Shown here: one piece after another, positions 35,273 to 43,488 of the stretch
How positions within the stretch are numbered: position 1 is the first letter of the stretch
Layout of the letters: each line of letters starts with the position of its first letter
Assembly: GCA_015057705.1 (NCBI GenBank)
Contig: SVDU01000005.1
Span: forward strand, 124,001-188,000
Reading direction: 5' to 3'
Source of the DNA: Paenibacillaceae bacterium
Lineage (GTDB): Bacteria > Bacillota > Clostridia > Lachnospirales > Lachnospiraceae
DNA length: 64,000 nt
Program-made: the position numbers and the translations under genes
Notes under the pieces: generated by a model
What the model was told of the DNA's origin: nothing
Seen by the model: the letters and a program-made list of their open reading frames with translations, nothing else
Database searches by the model: none

Positions 35273-36259
35273 TTACAGGTTAGATATCCACTCTTTTCTC
35301 AGATAAGATTCATAACCAATGACCCGTTCATCAACTCTGCGATGATGGCTGTAAGTGTAATTTTTAAAATGCTTTCCCCAGAAGCGGAGTGCGTTTGGAT
35401 TTAATGTCTCGCAATCCACTCCCAGATATCGGATCCCGTCCTTTTTACACACATTACAGACATAAGACAGCAAATCATCCCCGACATGGGTTCCCCGATA
35501 TTCTTCTTTTACAAATGCACCGCAAATATTTTTCATGGAATCCGTTTCGCTGATAAAAGTTTCTCCTACGTCTTGTATCGACATGTATCCAATTACCGCT
35601 TCCTCTTTAAGGGCTGCAAATATACGGGATTGCTCTTTTGGAAAATGCATCATATATTGCCGGATATCTGTTGGGAAAAAAATGGGAGAATCAGACATAT
35701 GCTTTACTAATCCATATCTTAAATCAAGAATGCGTCTCTTTTCATCTCCAATCAGCTCTGTAAAAGTAAGATCATTATGGAAAATATTCAAATCAAATTC
35801 ATTTAAATCCATAACAGCATCGCTGCACCGGATACCAAAACCATTTAATACCAGAGACCGTTCTACAAAAGGATCATCCGCATACCTGCTCAGGGCAACA
35901 CTGGTAACTCCGGCCTCCGTTAATAATTGCTTCATTCCTGCTTCCACCAGCTTTGAGCAAAGTCTTCCCCTGTCATTACCGGAAAAGGCATTTCCGCCCA
36001 GTGGAGAATAAGCTCCCCGGCATGTTCCAAAATACCCATCTATGGGTCCTGTAAATGCAAGGTATCCGGCCATCTCTCCTTCACACATAGCAACTACTCC
36101 ATAGTTTTTACGGAATAAACCGGTGATCAATACCCGTAACTGTTCCGTTACGTCAATTACCGGCAATTGCTTTATCTGTCTGCACTCATTTTCATATTCG
36201 CCTATTGCTAACTTCAATGCCTCTTCCACATGAACTTCTTCTGCTCTAATAATCTTCAT
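35273..36259 (-). CDS. Tandem-domain GNAT acetyltransferase
   Basis: A 328-residue protein with two GNAT-like halves. In the first, SGNDRGRLCSKLVEAGMKQLL marks a degenerate motif A; in the second, CGAFVKEEYRGTHVGDDLLSYV is an intact R/QxxGxxG motif A followed by GVDCETLNPNALRFWGKHF (motif B). It starts directly after the RsgA gene stop (TAA-ATG adjoining), so it is translationally coupled to rsgA. The substrate is unknown. Confidence 0.82.
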   Translation of the reverse strand: MKIIRAEEVHVEEALKLAIGEYENECRQIKQLPVIDVTEQLRVLITGLFRKNYGVVAMCEGEMAGYLAFTGPIDGYFGTCRGAYSPLGGNAFSGNDRGRLCSKLVEAGMKQLLTEAGVTSVALSRYADDPFVERSLVLNGFGIRCSDAVMDLNEFDLNIFHNDLTFTELIGDEKRRILDLRYGLVKHMSDSPIFFPTDIRQYMMHFPKEQSRIFAALKEEAVIGYMSIQDVGETFISETDSMKNICGAFVKEEYRGTHVGDDLLSYVCNVCKKDGIRYLGVDCETLNPNALRFWGKHFKNYTYSHHRRVDERVIGYESYLRKEWISNL

Positions 36260-37228
36260 TTACCATTCTCCCCTGCTCTTTTTATTACACTTCTTTTTTG
36301 CAACTGCCTGCTTCCGGCTTTCCTTCGCCGCCTGAAACTTGGATTCCTTTTGGATTTTCCAATAATTTTTCCACCTTTTTTCTGTCAATGTCCCCTCTTT
36401 CAGTGCCTGGGTAACTGCACATCCCGGTTCCCCGTTATGGGTGCAGTTACTAAATCTGCACTGTAATATTAAATCATTGATATCAGTAAAGCTGAAGTCT
36501 ATACCATCATCCACAATCCACATTCCCAGTTCCCGCATCCCCGGTGTATCAATGATCCTGGCTCCATTATCCATTACAAACAGCTGGCGGTGAGTCGTAG
36601 TATGTTGCCCTTTTGAATCATCTTCCCTGATTTCTCCAGTTTCCATAAGCTCTTTTCCCAGCAGATAATTGGTGAACGTGGATTTCCCCACTCCTGATGA
36701 GCCCAGGAATACAGTCGTCTTTTCAGGCACCAGATAATTTTCCAACTGTTCCATGCCTTCCCCTGTCACAGCACTAACCACGCAGACATCAACACCCAGT
36801 GCAATCTGATTTACCAGTTCCACTTTTTCCTGGATATCTTCTGCAATATCTGCTTTTGTAAGGACAATAACAGGCTGCCCCCCGCTTTGCCACGAAACGG
36901 TCAGATAACGCTCCAGCCGTTTTATATTAAAATCATAATTCAAAGACATTAAAATAAAAACATAATCAAAATTAGCTGCTACAATCTGCTCTCCCATTCC
37001 CACATCAGGATCTTTCCTGGAAAATGCAGTTTTTCGTTCCAGTGTCTTAATAATCAGACAGTCGCCCAGAGGATTATACTCTAACTCCACATTGTCACCA
37101 ACCGTGGGGAATTCTTCCTCGCAATGATCCGTAAAATATATTCCCGCCTTTAGCCTGGCATACAGATCTTCCCCATTTACTCTTACCTCATAACGTTCCC
37201 TGTGAACTGCCGTGATAAAACCAATCAT
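36260..37228 (-). CDS. rsgA: Ribosome small-subunit-dependent GTPase A
   Basis: Circularly permuted GTPase that matures and checks the 30S subunit. An N-terminal OB fold is followed by G4 (VLTKADIAED), G1 (LGSSGVGKSTFTNYL), G2/G3 (DTPGMRELG), then a zinc site CRFSNCTHNGEPGC and a basic C-terminal tail. I chose ATG 37228 (MIGFITAVHRERYEV); in-frame TTG codons at about 37240 and 37285 could extend it, the last overlapping the stop of a leader open frame. Upstream lies an attenuator-like leader with its own promoter at 37574-37602, unusual for rsgA. Confidence 0.85.
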   Translation of the reverse strand: MIGFITAVHRERYEVRVNGEDLYARLKAGIYFTDHCEEEFPTVGDNVELEYNPLGDCLIIKTLERKTAFSRKDPDVGMGEQIVAANFDYVFILMSLNYDFNIKRLERYLTVSWQSGGQPVIVLTKADIAEDIQEKVELVNQIALGVDVCVVSAVTGEGMEQLENYLVPEKTTVFLGSSGVGKSTFTNYLLGKELMETGEIREDDSKGQHTTTHRQLFVMDNGARIIDTPGMRELGMWIVDDGIDFSFTDINDLILQCRFSNCTHNGEPGCAVTQALKEGTLTEKRWKNYWKIQKESKFQAAKESRKQAVAKKKCNKKSRGEW

Positions 37229-37278
37229 TTTTTCTTTCAAAAACAACCTCTCTTCCTGTTTTCCGTCAGCAAACCAAT

Positions 37279-37440
37279 TTACCAACGATTAAAAAAGGGC
37301 ATAAAAATGCCGCGGTAATAGCCCTTATGAGCTGTCACTGCGGTTGGCTTTCCAAAAAAAGGCACAAAAAAAACACATCTTATGGTGTGTTTAACAGAGT
37401 TAAGCGATATATAAGAGTCTAAAAGCGGCATACAAAACAT
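37279..37440 (-). CDS. Putative leader open frame resembling tet(M)-type leader peptides
   Basis: ATG 37440 opens MFCMPLLDSYISLNSV and runs 53 codons through both terminator hairpins to a stop that overlaps an in-frame TTG of rsgA (TTGGTAA). The opening MxCMP resembles the start of tet(M)-type leader peptides as I remember them, and the stretch KHTIRC/ACACACCATAAGATGTGTTT matches their terminator position. Its ribosome site is weak (GGA). It may act as a leader peptide, or only its first codons may matter. Confidence 0.45.
   Translation of the reverse strand: MFCMPLLDSYISLNSVKHTIRCVFFVPFFGKPTAVTAHKGYYRGIFMPFFNRW
37291..37312 (-). terminator. Second leader terminator before rsgA
   Basis: On the minus strand GGCAT (37311-37307) pairs with ATGCC (37302-37298), followed by CTTTTTT. 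A competing AAGGGC/GCCCTT stem spans the same region, compatible with alternative folds. Confidence 0.55.
37366..37392 (-). terminator. First leader terminator before rsgA
   Basis: On the minus strand AAACACA (37392-37386) pairs with TGTGTTT (37377-37371) around an eight-base loop and is followed by eight T. It lies inside the leader open frame. Confidence 0.75.
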
Positions 37441-37468
37441 GTCTGTTATCCATATGCCCAATATTCAG

Positions 37469-37510
37469 TTATTCTTTCATTACCTCTTTCACAAATAATG
37501 CATTTGACAT
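37469..37510 (-). CDS. Putative 13-residue leader peptide
   Basis: ATG 37510 behind AAAGGAG (eight bases) gives MSNALFVKEVMKE and a stop. It is the first start codon in the transcript from the promoter at 37574-37602 and precedes the tet(M)-like leader frame by about 30 bases. The strong ribosome site supports translation; the role as a stalling peptide is inferred. Confidence 0.5.
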   Translation of the reverse strand: MSNALFVKEVMKE

Positions 37511-37573
37511 ATCACATTCTCCTTTCAAGACCACTGATGGGTTATTTTGGTAATAACACTTCCAATTACACAT

Positions 37574-37602
37574 AAGATAACACATTTTATTGCCATCGTC
37601 AA
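37574..37602 (-). promoter_or_regulatory. Promoter of the rsgA leader
   Basis: TTGACG (37602-37597) and TATCTT (37579-37574) on the minus strand, separated by 17 bases. The transcript would have a leader of about 340 bases before rsgA. Confidence 0.65.
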
Positions 37603-37615
37603 TCATTACTTTTAT

Positions 37616-37642
37616 ATCTCCCACCAGAAACTGGCGGGAGAT
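37616..37642 (-). terminator. Hairpin after tyrS
   Basis: ATCTCCCACCAG (37616-37626 region) pairs with CTGGCGGGAGAT (37631-37642) with one mismatch or wobble and a short loop, five bases past the tyrS stop. There is no T run after it on the minus strand, so termination may be partial. Confidence 0.5.
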
Positions 37643-37646
37643 TACA

Positions 37647-38858
37647 TTATTTATTGATTTTTATAAATCTTTTTTTGCCGATCCTCATGACATCGCCATT
37701 AATCAGAACACTGTTTATTTCGTCCTCATCTATTTTTTCACCATTGATCTGAATTCCGCCTTGTCTGATGAGGCGGATAAACTCACTTCTGCTTTTTATA
37801 TATCCCAGTCCAATTAGTCCGGGTATGCTGTCATTTACCGTATCTTTCTCCAGGTCCAGAAGCAATGTGGGAATATCATTGGGAATTGTTTTCTTGCTAA
37901 ATGCCATTTCATAGTAAGTTATTGCGCTTTGTACTTCTTGTGCATTGTGGTATAAGCCTGTAATAATTTTTGCTAATTGAAACTTAATATCCCGGGGATT
38001 GACTCCCCTTTTCAACTCAGCTTTCACCCTGTCAATTTCATCAGGGTGTTCATCGGTTGTCAGCTCGTAATACTTAATGATAAGATCATCCGGCACTTCC
38101 ATCACCTTTTTAAACATCACTTCTGCCGGCTCACTCACTCCTATATAATTACCCAGGCTTTTACTCATTTTCTCTATGCCATCAAGTCCTTCAAGAATTG
38201 GCATAAATAAAGCGATTTGCTGGTCAGTTCCCATTGACTTTTGAAGCGTTCGTCCCATCAAAATGTTAAAGGTCTGATCTGTCCCCCCTAATTCAATGTC
38301 TGCCTTTATCTCTACAGAATCGTAAGCCTGCATCAACGGGTAAAAAAATTCATGGATTCCAATGGGAACACCATTCTTATAACGGTTCTGGAAATCATCC
38401 CGTTCCAGCATTCTGGCAACCGTTGACGTTGCAGCCAGTTTTATTACATCTTCAAAATTCAACTTTGAAAGCCACTCACTGTTGAATCTTACCATTGTTT
38501 TTTCTTTGTCCAGTATTTTAAATATCTGTTGGCAGTAAGTCAGTGCATTTTCCTTTACTTTTTCATCGGTCAGTGCCACTCTTCCTTTCGATTTTCCAGT
38601 GGGATCCCCGATCCTGCCTGTAAAGTCCCCAATTATAATAACTGCCTGATGACCAAGCTCCTGCATCTGTCTGATCTTTCTTAAAACAACAGCATGCCCC
38701 AGATGAATATCCGGTGCGGAAGGATCAAGACCTAATTTAATGGTCAGCGGTGTTTCCTGTTTATAGGATTGTTCCAGTCTGGCAAGTAGCTCCTCCTCAT
38801 TTACACACTGGTAAACCCCTTTGCAGATAATACGCATTTGCTCTTTTGGTGTTAACAT
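37647..38858 (-). CDS. tyrS: Tyrosyl-tRNA synthetase
   Basis: Charges tRNA-Tyr. The 403-residue class I enzyme has DIHLGHAVVLRKI (HIGH), the tyrosine-binding KADIELGGTDQTFNILMGR, KMSKSLGNYI (KMSKS) near residue 235 and a C-terminal S4 RNA-binding domain (FIRLIRQGGIQINGEKI). This is the TyrZ-like, longer-spaced form. It is preceded by a T-box with a UAC (Tyr) specifier. Confidence 0.95.
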   Translation of the reverse strand: MLTPKEQMRIICKGVYQCVNEEELLARLEQSYKQETPLTIKLGLDPSAPDIHLGHAVVLRKIRQMQELGHQAVIIIGDFTGRIGDPTGKSKGRVALTDEKVKENALTYCQQIFKILDKEKTMVRFNSEWLSKLNFEDVIKLAATSTVARMLERDDFQNRYKNGVPIGIHEFFYPLMQAYDSVEIKADIELGGTDQTFNILMGRTLQKSMGTDQQIALFMPILEGLDGIEKMSKSLGNYIGVSEPAEVMFKKVMEVPDDLIIKYYELTTDEHPDEIDRVKAELKRGVNPRDIKFQLAKIITGLYHNAQEVQSAITYYEMAFSKKTIPNDIPTLLLDLEKDTVNDSIPGLIGLGYIKSRSEFIRLIRQGGIQINGEKIDEDEINSVLINGDVMRIGKKRFIKINK

Positions 38859-38943
38859 AGCTCAAATTCTCCTTGTAATAGTATTATTAATATTTGCATG
38901 CCAGATAAGAAATCCAGAAAACAAAGAGCTGAGTTAAATCAAA

Positions 38944-39240
38944 TAAAAAAACTCCCGTCCTTCTGTTATCAAAAGGACGAGAGTGACTCTCGTGTTACCA
39001 CCTTAAGTTTATAGACAACTCACGTTGTCTACCTCATCGGGTACGGCCGTGGCGATACCCTTGCACCTGATTACGGTGTGCTCTCCGTCGCAGCCTACTT
39101 CTTAAATCGGTTCGGTGCGCAGCTCCAAGATGTATTCACACTTTCTATCCATGAGCCTCTCATCAACCGGCATCTTTCTGTTTGGAATTGTAAATGCTAC
39201 TCTTTCTTTTCATAGCCTTTTCTTATACTCCGAATTATAA
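38944..39240 (-). promoter_or_regulatory. T-box riboswitch, Tyr (UAC) specifier
   Basis: On the minus strand GUGAA-UAC-AUC presents the specifier UAC at 39134-39132, followed by a purine; the T-box is AAGGTGGTAACACGAG (39004-38989) and the terminator is CTCTCGTCCTT/AAGGACGGGAG followed by a run of T (38945-38985). It controls tyrS by uncharged tRNA-Tyr. Confidence 0.92.
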
Positions 39241-39300
39241 ATAATTCTTTGTAATGCAAATATTTAATTGAACAAATATTAACATGCTTTTTTTGTTTCG

Positions 39301-40350
39301 TCAAGCCTCAGTTTGGCAACTACATAACTGTTCCTGGGTCCATATCTGTATTATTTCTTCCCTGATGTCATCATAATGCTTTCCTGTCAGTCCAAAATCC
39401 ATCTCTTTGTAAGTCCATATGGAACTTCCAATCTGATACTTCTCAAATATATCATGTACGTCACGGAACCAGCGTAGCGTGTCCGGAACAGGTGCCTGGT
39501 CAATCACTCCGAACTCACCGCAGTACAGCTGAGTACCTGCTTTTTGTGCGGCCAGAACTGCTCCCTTCACCATTATCTCTATAAACTCTTTCCCAATTGT
39601 CTCAGCTGTCGAGTTTAAAACTGCTTCCCCCTGTTCTCCTAATACGGCAGACTGTAAGCGGTAATATTCCATGCTTTCGGGATAAAAAACATCCTTTTGT
39701 GGGTCCATCTGTTTGACCCAATGGGCCTTTTGGTGCGTAAACAAAAGCGGCTCGTAAAAGTGAAAAGTAAAGATAATATTTTTATCTTCCGGCTTTTTTA
39801 GTAATTTCAATGTGCTTGCACTGTTCCATTGAATTCCGCCATAAATAATGGGTACAAATGAATCAATTTTACGTATTGCCGTCACCGTTTTGTCGATCAG
39901 GTCGTTCCAAAGCAACGCATTTTCTTTCTCCACAACCTCATTGAGCAATTCATAGGCCACGTTATCGTAGTTTTTAAATTCCGTTGCAATCCTGTCCCAG
40001 AGATTCACAAAACGTTCCTGTAAATAGGAATTATGAAACAGATCATTTTTCTGCCTGTCCCCTGCATCATTAAAATCATAGCCATACGCTTTGTGTAGAT
40101 CGAGAATCACATCCAGCTTATTTGCCCTGCAACAGTCACAAATACTATGTACCAGCCGATAACCTTCCTCTTTGAGATTGCCTTCCTGATCTTCCAGAAC
40201 TTCGTAATCAATGGGAAGGCGGATATGATCAAATCCCCATGCTGCAATCTGCTCAATATCCGCTTTCCCGATAAATGTACTGTAATGCTGCATATTGTGA
40301 GTGCACTGAGATAAATATCCCCCTAAATTTAACCCTCTTTTCAGTTTCAT
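39301..40350 (-). CDS. Glycoside hydrolase family 5 (intracellular beta-glycosidase)
   Basis: A 349-residue (alpha/beta)8 retaining glycosidase. RGLNLGGYLS opens it; the acid/base glutamate is in YELLNEVVEK and the nucleophile glutamate in LYCGEFGVI; HIRLPIDYE and FTFHFYEPLLFTHQ are also conserved GH5 positions. There is no signal peptide, so it acts inside the cell, probably on imported glucan or mannan oligosaccharides or glucosides. It is divergent from an AraC regulator. Confidence 0.88.
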   Translation of the reverse strand: MKLKRGLNLGGYLSQCTHNMQHYSTFIGKADIEQIAAWGFDHIRLPIDYEVLEDQEGNLKEEGYRLVHSICDCCRANKLDVILDLHKAYGYDFNDAGDRQKNDLFHNSYLQERFVNLWDRIATEFKNYDNVAYELLNEVVEKENALLWNDLIDKTVTAIRKIDSFVPIIYGGIQWNSASTLKLLKKPEDKNIIFTFHFYEPLLFTHQKAHWVKQMDPQKDVFYPESMEYYRLQSAVLGEQGEAVLNSTAETIGKEFIEIMVKGAVLAAQKAGTQLYCGEFGVIDQAPVPDTLRWFRDVHDIFEKYQIGSSIWTYKEMDFGLTGKHYDDIREEIIQIWTQEQLCSCQTEA

Positions 40351-40404
40351 ATCGCTTCACTACCTTTCCTTTCAGATAATTTTATACTATCTGATCTGAC
40401 TGGC

Positions 40405-40418
40405 AAATGATATCATTT
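40405..40418. promoter_or_regulatory. Palindrome between GH5 and AraC genes
   Basis: AAATGATATCATTT is a perfect 14-base palindrome in the divergent intergenic region, between the GH5 start at 40350 and a TATAAT at 40445-40450 of the AraC gene. It may be an operator. AT-rich palindromes of this length can occur by chance. Confidence 0.35.
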
Positions 40419-40488
40419 TCTTTTCTTTTATGTCGTTTTCATGATATAATATCAAAAGAAAAAAACGGTGCACTGGAGGGTCTTTCCC

Positions 40489-41229
40489 ATGAATATAAAA
40501 AAAGAACTGGCGTTTCAGGAATTTGTGAGAAGAGAAAATAATTTAATCCGCGCTCCTTATACACCTGAGCAGGAATTTTATTCCGTCATAAAATCAGGAA
40601 ACACAGCAAAAGTCCAGGAACTTTGCCAGGAATCTCTTTTATCAAAGAATGGACTTGGCATTCTTTCGTTTAATCACCTTCAAAATATAAAATATCATTT
40701 TGTTATCACGGCTGCCCTGGTAGCCAGATATTGTATGGAGGGCGGAATGGAACTGTCAACAGCCTACAGTCTCAGCGATTTTTATATACAAAAAGCGGAT
40801 AGCTGTACGAAACCGGAAGAAGTTGCCGCGCTGCATCCCATTATGTGTCTGGACTATGCAAAACGTATGAAATTTATAAGAAAAAATAAAGCAACCTCAA
40901 GACATATAGCGGCATGCATTGACTATATCTGCGACAACCTCCATACCCGGATCACCATAGAAACACTTGCGTCTGCCATGGGTTTAAACTCCTCTTATTT
41001 ATCCCGACTGTTCAAAAAAGAAGTGGGCGTGACAGTCAGTCACTATATCAGGGATAAGAAAATCGAGACTGCCAGTAATATGCTGATTTATTCTGACTAT
41101 TCCCCCTCGCAGATCTCTTCTATATTGGCGTTTCCCAATCAGAGCTATTTCACAGAGATATTTCATAAGAAGACTGGAATGACTCCTCTGAAATATCGAA
41201 ATCTCAACTTTCGCAATACAGAGATATAA
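40489..41229 (+). CDS. AraC family transcriptional regulator
   Basis: About 246 residues. The N-terminal 140 residues are an unassigned sensor region; the C-terminal double helix-turn-helix covers about 150-245 (ITIETLASAMGLNSSYLSRLFKKEVG and FPNQSYFTEIFHKKTGMTPLKYR). Neighbourhood suggests it regulates the divergent GH5 gene in response to a sugar. ATG 40489 has GGAGGG upstream; a GTG at 40468 is in frame but lacks a site. Confidence 0.87.
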   Translation: MNIKKELAFQEFVRRENNLIRAPYTPEQEFYSVIKSGNTAKVQELCQESLLSKNGLGILSFNHLQNIKYHFVITAALVARYCMEGGMELSTAYSLSDFYIQKADSCTKPEEVAALHPIMCLDYAKRMKFIRKNKATSRHIAACIDYICDNLHTRITIETLASAMGLNSSYLSRLFKKEVGVTVSHYIRDKKIETASNMLIYSDYSPSQISSILAFPNQSYFTEIFHKKTGMTPLKYRNLNFRNTEI

Positions 41230-41236
41230 TTGAGGA

Positions 41237-42043
41237 CTAGGTGCCTGAAGATATTTTTTTCCCAAGCATATCAATGAGCCTTTTCATTACTTTTCCAAAG
41301 AAACGTTTTGCTGGATTTATATCCACATCAAAAAAGTAAGAAGCATCAATCCAGCCCTTATCTTTCCAATAAGTACGATCTGCATCTGATGTATATATTT
41401 TACTTCGCAGACAGTTAAATAGAAATATATCATAGAATGTAGGTACTTTTTTATTGCTCTGCCCCATTTTTTCATACAACTTTTTTGCAATACTTTTTAT
41501 TCTCTTCTGCCCTTTTGCATATACCCGCTTATTAAATTTAAAAACACCTTTGGGCTCTCTGTTTTCGAAATACATAGGCGAAATAATCTGTACATTACCC
41601 ACCAGATCCATTGCCCAACCGGATACTGTCATTTTTAAGTACTTATAAACCTGTTTGCTCCCTCCTCCATCTGTGGTAACTACAATAAGCACCGGTTTCC
41701 CACAAAGCTCCTGCCTGTGAAATAAATAAGACAGACGATCAATAAACAGTTTCATCTGTCCTGTAACCTGATAGGCATAGACTGGACTGGATAGAATAAT
41801 TGCATCTGCATTTTTCATCTTCTCTTTTATTGACTGGATCTCATCATCCTTACAGGGACATAATAATTCACTTTTTTGAAAGCAGATAGCACAGCCCCTG
41901 CATTCTGAAATATTGGACTGGCTTAATTGTAGATACTCAAACTCAATCCCAGAATCATACTTCTTTAATTCATTCCAAATCTCCATGCAGATCAGATAAC
42001 TGTCTTTCCTCCTGGGACTTCCTGAAATAACCAAAACATTCAT
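41237..42043 (-). CDS. Flavodoxin-like NAD(P)H-dependent oxidoreductase
   Basis: About 268 residues. The N-terminal flavodoxin fold opens MNVLVISGSPRRKDSYLI and has the FMN/Fe-S-type CRGCAICFQKSELLCPCKDD, AIILSSPVYAYQVTGQMKLFIDRL, as in iron-sulfur flavoproteins and NADPH-dependent FMN reductases. The C-terminal 80 residues are extra. It may handle quinones or other oxidants. A palindromic operator lies 15 bases upstream of the ATG (42058-42073), identical to one at the PadR gene, so it is probably repressed by that PadR. Confidence 0.82.
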   Translation of the reverse strand: MNVLVISGSPRRKDSYLICMEIWNELKKYDSGIEFEYLQLSQSNISECRGCAICFQKSELLCPCKDDEIQSIKEKMKNADAIILSSPVYAYQVTGQMKLFIDRLSYLFHRQELCGKPVLIVVTTDGGGSKQVYKYLKMTVSGWAMDLVGNVQIISPMYFENREPKGVFKFNKRVYAKGQKRIKSIAKKLYEKMGQSNKKVPTFYDIFLFNCLRSKIYTSDADRTYWKDKGWIDASYFFDVDINPAKRFFGKVMKRLIDMLGKKISSGT

Positions 42044-42057
42044 TTCCCGCTCCTCAC

Positions 42058-42073
42058 TATCCAACGTTGGATA
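42058..42073. promoter_or_regulatory. PadR operator candidate upstream of the flavodoxin-like gene
   Basis: TATCCAACGTTGGATA is a perfect 16-base palindrome immediately before the flavodoxin-like gene start. The identical core occurs at 42752-42771 at the PadR gene. Confidence 0.75.
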
Positions 42074-42129
42074 TGATTATATTTTTTTGCACCAAAACCA
42101 TAGCTTCATTTTGGTGCATGATTCACAAT

Positions 42130-42717
42130 TTAGCATTCATAATTCATAAAGTTTGTTTCTTTAATCAGAGCTACAATCTCATCTGTTTCCTGAATAATTT
42201 TGTCCAGATTGTCTAACAGCACTCTATGCCAGTTTATCTGACTTTCTATGGTTGTTATCATATAATCCAAAGTAATTACTTCCATGGAACAGGGATTTTG
42301 CTCCTTCTCTTTTCTCCAGTCATTAATCCGGTTTTTCTGCACTTTTAAATCACCAATATGGTTTTCCACGCATTGAATGATCTCTTCTTTCTGAAGGCTG
42401 GCAATTATGGGATATAAAAGAAATTTTTCCGATGCTGCTCCCTGCAAAGGCCTGCCCATCTCCTTATATGCCAATATCTTAAGTACGTCTCTGCCCTTTT
42501 GTGTTATTTCATAAATCTGCTTTTTCTTTTCTCCTTCTTCTGGTTTATCAATCATACTGATATATCCGTCTTTTTCTAATTTTTTAATTGCATAATAGAT
42601 AGAACCGGATTTTATATTATTCCATTCAGACATTCGATTGAGACTAATAAACCTTTGAATTTCATAGCCATGAGTCGGCTTAATACTAAAAAAGAATAGA
42701 ATAAATAATTGTACCAT
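42130..42717 (-). CDS. PadR family transcriptional regulator
   Basis: About 195 residues. The N-terminal winged helix has the PadR pattern HGYEIQRFI, GSIYYAIKKLEKDGYIS and QIYEITQKGRDVLK; the C-terminal half is a predicted dimerising coiled coil (about 95-190), as in PadR-s2/Vir-like proteins. It lies between the two identical palindromes and most likely represses itself and the flavodoxin-like gene. The inducer is unknown. ATG 42717 has GAGGTG upstream. Confidence 0.88.
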   Translation of the reverse strand: MVQLFILFFFSIKPTHGYEIQRFISLNRMSEWNNIKSGSIYYAIKKLEKDGYISMIDKPEEGEKKKQIYEITQKGRDVLKILAYKEMGRPLQGAASEKFLLYPIIASLQKEEIIQCVENHIGDLKVQKNRINDWRKEKEQNPCSMEVITLDYMITTIESQINWHRVLLDNLDKIIQETDEIVALIKETNFMNYEC

Positions 42718-42751
42718 GAAAAGCACCTCATCTGTAATGATAAAGTAATTA

Positions 42752-42771
42752 TATATCCAACGTTGGATATA
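42752..42771. promoter_or_regulatory. PadR operator candidate at the padR-type gene promoter
   Basis: TATATCCAACGTTGGATATA is a perfect 20-base palindrome, 35 bases upstream of the PadR-family ATG. It contains the same 16-base core as the site at 42058-42073. Confidence 0.78.
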
Positions 42772-42784
42772 ATCAAGTTTTTTA

Positions 42785-43435
42785 TTATTTTTTATTTAAA
42801 TATAATATTACTTCCAATAAAGATGGAAGGATCATTTCTGTCATTTTTTGATATTTTATATTTGGCTTTTTCATATCCGGTATGCAGATCACAGGAATCC
42901 GGGCTGAGTACGAAGCCTGTATACCGGCTTCACTATCTTCCAGTACAATACAATTTTCTGGATCAGCCATTAATCTTTCGCATGCCTTCAAAAATATATC
43001 CGGATTGGGTTTTCCCTTTTCAACTTCTGTGCCAAACACCATTTCATCAAAGTAGCCATCTATTCCATGTTGCACCAAAGTAAACAATGCTCTGTCTCTG
43101 GTACTGGATGACGCCAAAGCAATCCTGTATTTATTTTTCTTCAGATAATCCAACAGTTCTCTGACACCAGGTTTTAATGAAACTCCTTTTATAAAATACT
43201 CTTTCTCCCGCGATAGCGTGTAGTCCAGTCCTTCCTGTACAGAAATCGGAAGCTGGTAAAGATCCACCAGAGTTTCCATATTCCCCAGTTCTGTTTTTCC
43301 ACTATAATTTTGCGCATAATTCTCTATGGTAAAAGAGTGTCCATATTTGTTTAGTAATTCCTGATATAATTGATATGATATCACTTCACTATCGATTAAC
43401 AATCCGTCCAAATCAAAAATAACTGCTTCCATCAT
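42785..43435 (-). CDS. HAD-IA phosphatase, beta-phosphoglucomutase-like
   Basis: About 216 residues from an ATG at 43435 (GAGAGG upstream). Motif I is AVIFDLDGLLIDSE, motif II ALASSSTRD, the lysine motif KGKPNPDIFLKA and motif III IVLEDSEAGIQA; together typical of the DL-glycerol-phosphatase/beta-phosphoglucomutase subfamily. The actual phosphate ester is unknown. It lies 53 bases after the MATE gene stop on the same strand. Confidence 0.87.
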   Translation of the reverse strand: MMEAVIFDLDGLLIDSEVISYQLYQELLNKYGHSFTIENYAQNYSGKTELGNMETLVDLYQLPISVQEGLDYTLSREKEYFIKGVSLKPGVRELLDYLKKNKYRIALASSSTRDRALFTLVQHGIDGYFDEMVFGTEVEKGKPNPDIFLKACERLMADPENCIVLEDSEAGIQASYSARIPVICIPDMKKPNIKYQKMTEMILPSLLEVILYLNKK

Positions 43436-43488
43436 GCTCTGTTCCTCTCTCTTTTTAAATAATTTACTTCTCCTGCTGAAATCCTCAC

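Noticed and set aside
35535-36011. A 158-codon plus-strand frame opposite the tandem GNAT gene
   Set aside because: Antisense shadow; no ribosome site, no recognisable domain.
38989-39240. A riboswitch other than T-box in front of tyrS
   Set aside because: The T-box motif, specifier UAC and terminator explain the whole leader.
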